Assembly (NCBI GenBank): GCA_964353015.1
Contig: CAYGUA010000019.1
Span: forward strand, 1 to 64,000
Source: JAMZMI01 sp964353015
GTDB lineage: Bacteria > Bacteroidota > Bacteroidia > Cytophagales > Cyclobacteriaceae
Length of the DNA stretch: 64,000 bases
Direction of reading: 5' to 3'
Shown: positions 61,713 through 64,000 of the stretch, piece after piece
How positions within the stretch are numbered: the stretch's first letter is position 1
Layout of the letters: each line of letters starts with the position of its first letter
Made by a program: the position numbers and the translations under genes
The notes under the pieces: model-generated
Database searches by the model: none
Told to the model about the DNA's origin: nothing
The model's input: only the letters and a program-made list of their open reading frames with translations

Positions 61713-63692
61713 TTATTTTTCAAGCACGATGGCATCATTGAATTGCCTTACTATAATGTCAAAATAGCGTTGCAGGTCGGCATATTCTTCTGAGTTATAA
61801 ATGGCTTTTTTATAGCGAATACTTCCGCTCACATCGATTATATTTCCTGACACGCTCGTATTGTAGATGATTTCGATTAAAGAATTATCTACCTGATAAG
61901 ACTTGGGAATATAAGATGCTTTGTATCCATCAGGGATAGTTACAGCACATGAATATTCTTTGGACTGCCTGTAAATGAAATCTACTGGATAGGTTCTTGT
62001 TTTTTGAGTGAATGGATTTTTTGCGATTGGGAAATTGATGAAAGGTTTGACCAGGATTTTTCCATCTATCTGTTCAAGTGCATATTGTGCACCAAAGGCA
62101 ATCATGTAAGGCACATCGGGATTGTCATAAAACCTGCTTTGTACACTCTTTATGTTTTTATAACCTAAATCGAGAAAATGATCTTTTATTTTAGCCTTAT
62201 CGTTTTTGAACTTATCCTTGTAAGCATAGCTATCGTATTCGGTAAGATTTTTAATAACTATCGTTTGAGCTTTTGCACTGTCCGCATCTACTGTAATTTT
62301 TATAGATGTCTTTTCCAACGACTCCACGTCTGTGTATAAATCTACCCAGCCAGGTTCTTCGTCAATGATTAAACCCTGACCATTGATGCAGCGGATAGGA
62401 AGTCGGTTATATGGAGTATTTGGGTCAGTTCCATCAGCTAAAAATGAACCTTTTTCAGTATTTACGAGCACTAATACATAGTTGAAAAAATCAGCGATCG
62501 GATATTCAATCCAGACTTTGCCATGGTATCTGGTGCTGCTTATTACTGGTTTGGCATCAATGCCCGCAGCATTGAGCATGCCAGTTAGAAATAAGTTTAT
62601 ATCCCCGACTGTTCCTGATTTGCTATCGATGAGTTTGTTTGGGTTGAGATTATCAGATCCAATACCCCCGACATTGGTCCAGAGGAAATTGTTTTTTACA
62701 TAATTGATTATCAGTTTGGATTTTTCATAGTCGCTCCCGTTCAAACCACTAAAATCAAGTTCTTCCTGAATTATTTTAGCTGCTGCTTTTTCACATTTTT
62801 TCTGGTATTTACCGAAGTAATCGCTCTTGATCCTGTCATCTGCTAGCTTTGGCCAAGTGGTAAGATGTGTAAATTTTTGACCATTTTCTATCGATTCAGC
62901 CAGTTGGAAGTAGATTTTCATCACCACATGTTCTCTTCCTGTAGTATAGGATTCGTCCTTAAGTGATGGCACCTCCTTCATCACATAGGTATGTATGTAA
63001 TCATAGAAACTCTGCTCAACCATACCATTTGATGCATAAACTCTAGCTACGCCAATCTTATCATAGTCGGCAGTATACTCGTCAAACTTTGTTATTCCTT
63101 GAGAGAGAACCACATGGGTATAGAATGGGATCATTCTGGCAACATATTTACTGTATACCACAGGAATATCAGTCTGGAAATTCCAACTTTTCATTTCGCC
63201 TCTTCTCAGAGGATAGTGGTCATACTTGATTTCAATGACAGAACCCACTTTCACATTGGGCATGGTGAAGATTTTCTTTTTATAGTATTTATTTTGCTGT
63301 TGATCATAAACTTCCTTCAGATCAAGCTCGGTTTTTACTATTTTATCATTCTCAACATTATAAGTATTACCGTGTATATTATTAACCAATTCAAATAAAT
63401 CGGAGTTTTCCGCATAATAATAGATTTCCTGATTGGCTTTTTCCAAACCTTCCTCTGTCAATATTTTTATTCTATAGACAGTTGTGAATTTGGCCTTGTA
63501 GCCATTTGATATGGTTTCGAATCTTGTGTCGCCAATGTCAAAGAGCACCACGGCTGGAGCGTCCGGTTCAAATGCAGGTTCGTATTGCATATCTGCCATT
63601 GTGATTATTTCAAACTCTTGAGATAATTGAGCTTGGGAATATGCATGAAGAAATAACAGCAATGATATTCCGAGAGTTAGAGTTGCTTTCAT
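61713..63692 (-). CDS. Secreted DUF3857/transglutaminase-fold protein, probable pseudoenzyme 2
   Basis: This 659-residue paralogue of the 59721-61685 product shares the signal peptide type (MKATLTLGISLLLFLHAYSQ), the DUF3857 domain, the MARMIPFY segment, the transglutaminase-like core and the tail. The core again lacks the catalytic Cys (SGTVGDINLFLTGML) and His (FNYVLVLV) and keeps Asp (FLADGTDPN). Its ATG overlaps the stop codon of the upstream gene as ATGA, so the three genes form a translationally coupled operon. Function is unknown; such proteins are abundant in Bacteroidota envelopes. Confidence 0.85.
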   Translation of the reverse strand: MKATLTLGISLLLFLHAYSQAQLSQEFEIITMADMQYEPAFEPDAPAVVLFDIGDTRFETISNGYKAKFTTVYRIKILTEEGLEKANQEIYYYAENSDLFELVNNIHGNTYNVENDKIVKTELDLKEVYDQQQNKYYKKKIFTMPNVKVGSVIEIKYDHYPLRRGEMKSWNFQTDIPVVYSKYVARMIPFYTHVVLSQGITKFDEYTADYDKIGVARVYASNGMVEQSFYDYIHTYVMKEVPSLKDESYTTGREHVVMKIYFQLAESIENGQKFTHLTTWPKLADDRIKSDYFGKYQKKCEKAAAKIIQEELDFSGLNGSDYEKSKLIINYVKNNFLWTNVGGIGSDNLNPNKLIDSKSGTVGDINLFLTGMLNAAGIDAKPVISSTRYHGKVWIEYPIADFFNYVLVLVNTEKGSFLADGTDPNTPYNRLPIRCINGQGLIIDEEPGWVDLYTDVESLEKTSIKITVDADSAKAQTIVIKNLTEYDSYAYKDKFKNDKAKIKDHFLDLGYKNIKSVQSRFYDNPDVPYMIAFGAQYALEQIDGKILVKPFINFPIAKNPFTQKTRTYPVDFIYRQSKEYSCAVTIPDGYKASYIPKSYQVDNSLIEIIYNTSVSGNIIDVSGSIRYKKAIYNSEEYADLQRYFDIIVRQFNDAIVLEK

Positions 63693-64000
63693 TTGCTTTT
63701 TAAAATTATATAAGAACTTGATTCAAAACGTTTTATGTTATTGATAAAACTATATAATTCCTGATAATCATCCAGAGGATAATCTCCGCTATTTAGGAAG
63801 AAAGACCGCTGACACGTGATCTGATCAACTTTTTTAGCAAAACTGATTTCATATTTCCCAAACTTTGATTCAGTGCTAAAATTTTCCGGAATCTTGATTT
63901 CACCTATATCGGATAAATTCAGTGAATATATGATTGAATCTTTCTTTGAAATAGGGTAATTGAATCTAATCGGATGTAGCCTTTTGTCTGGTCTTTCATC
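63689..64000 (-). CDS. C-terminal end of a third DUF3857-type protein (5' end beyond window)
   Basis: A 103-codon open frame enters from the right edge and stops with TGA at 63691-63689, overlapping the next ATG. It reads as a beta-rich tail (for example RLHPIRFNYPISKKDSIIYS and IKIPENFSTESKFGKYEISF). It closes with YPLDDYQELYSFINNI, comparable to the YNSEEYADLQRYFDIIVRQFNDA end of its neighbour. It therefore looks like the DUF3858-like end of another DUF3857 protein, although it is more diverged than the two complete paralogues. Confidence 0.75.
   Translation of the reverse strand, partial: DERPDKRLHPIRFNYPISKKDSIIYSLNLSDIGEIKIPENFSTESKFGKYEISFAKKVDQITCQRSFFLNSGDYPLDDYQELYSFINNIKRFESSSYIILKSK

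Overview
This window is a Bacteroidota chromosome segment, most likely from a marine or soil Cytophagales-type organism. That placement is an inference from several things: three giant secreted proteins ending in type IX secretion system (T9SS) sorting domains, a SusC/SusD pair, a SprB-like gliding-adhesin repeat, tandem DUF3857 proteins, AT-rich spacers, and a match to the Bacteroidota promoter consensus upstream of glyA.

Layout. (1) 1-2433, minus: a secreted TPR-CHAT protein cut by the window start. (2) 2714-31391, plus: a surface-adhesin island with a 6,921-residue mosaic adhesin (A), a 352-residue secreted beta-helix protein, and a 2,150-residue adhesin (B). (3) 31392-31828: a spacer with two terminators and a REP-like palindromic element. 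(4) 31829-36441, minus: a SusD-like lipoprotein and a SusC-like TonB-dependent receptor. (5) 36534-40364: a small biosynthetic cluster (SAM methyltransferase, type III polyketide synthase, UbiA-type prenyltransferase on the opposite strand, FAD oxidoreductase). (6) 40386-41648, minus: a retropepsin-like aspartyl protease with a PDZ domain. (7) 41833-48530, plus: a second adhesin unit, a 367-residue beta-helix protein followed 4 bp later by adhesin C, which is interrupted by a 100-N assembly gap inside near-identical tandem repeats. (8) 48527-59708: housekeeping genes (SNF2 helicase, LolC/E-type permease, rbfA, a membrane protein, rpiB, tatC, glyA, pheA-type P-protein, radA). (9) 59721-64000, minus: two complete DUF3857/transglutaminase-fold proteins and the tail of a third.

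The most interesting signal is the adhesin family. A, B and C differ in their N-terminal and middle domains (LamG, beta-helix, Kre9/KNH-like, jelly-roll, Ig-like, FN3, a SusE/F-like module, a SprB-like repeat). All three end in the same cassette: LRR modules with a plant-like N-cap, an Ig-like strand set, a regulatory-like beta-sandwich, a highly conserved basic segment with one cysteine flanked by acidic residues, and a T9SS type A sorting domain. B and C also share a 77-78 residue repeat built around the motif D-x-D-P-G-[FY]-G. The small beta-helix proteins lack any sorting domain, yet a homologous domain is fused to the N-terminus of adhesin C directly before those repeats. This suggests that the small proteins are partners of the repeats. 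No T9SS machinery genes are in the window.
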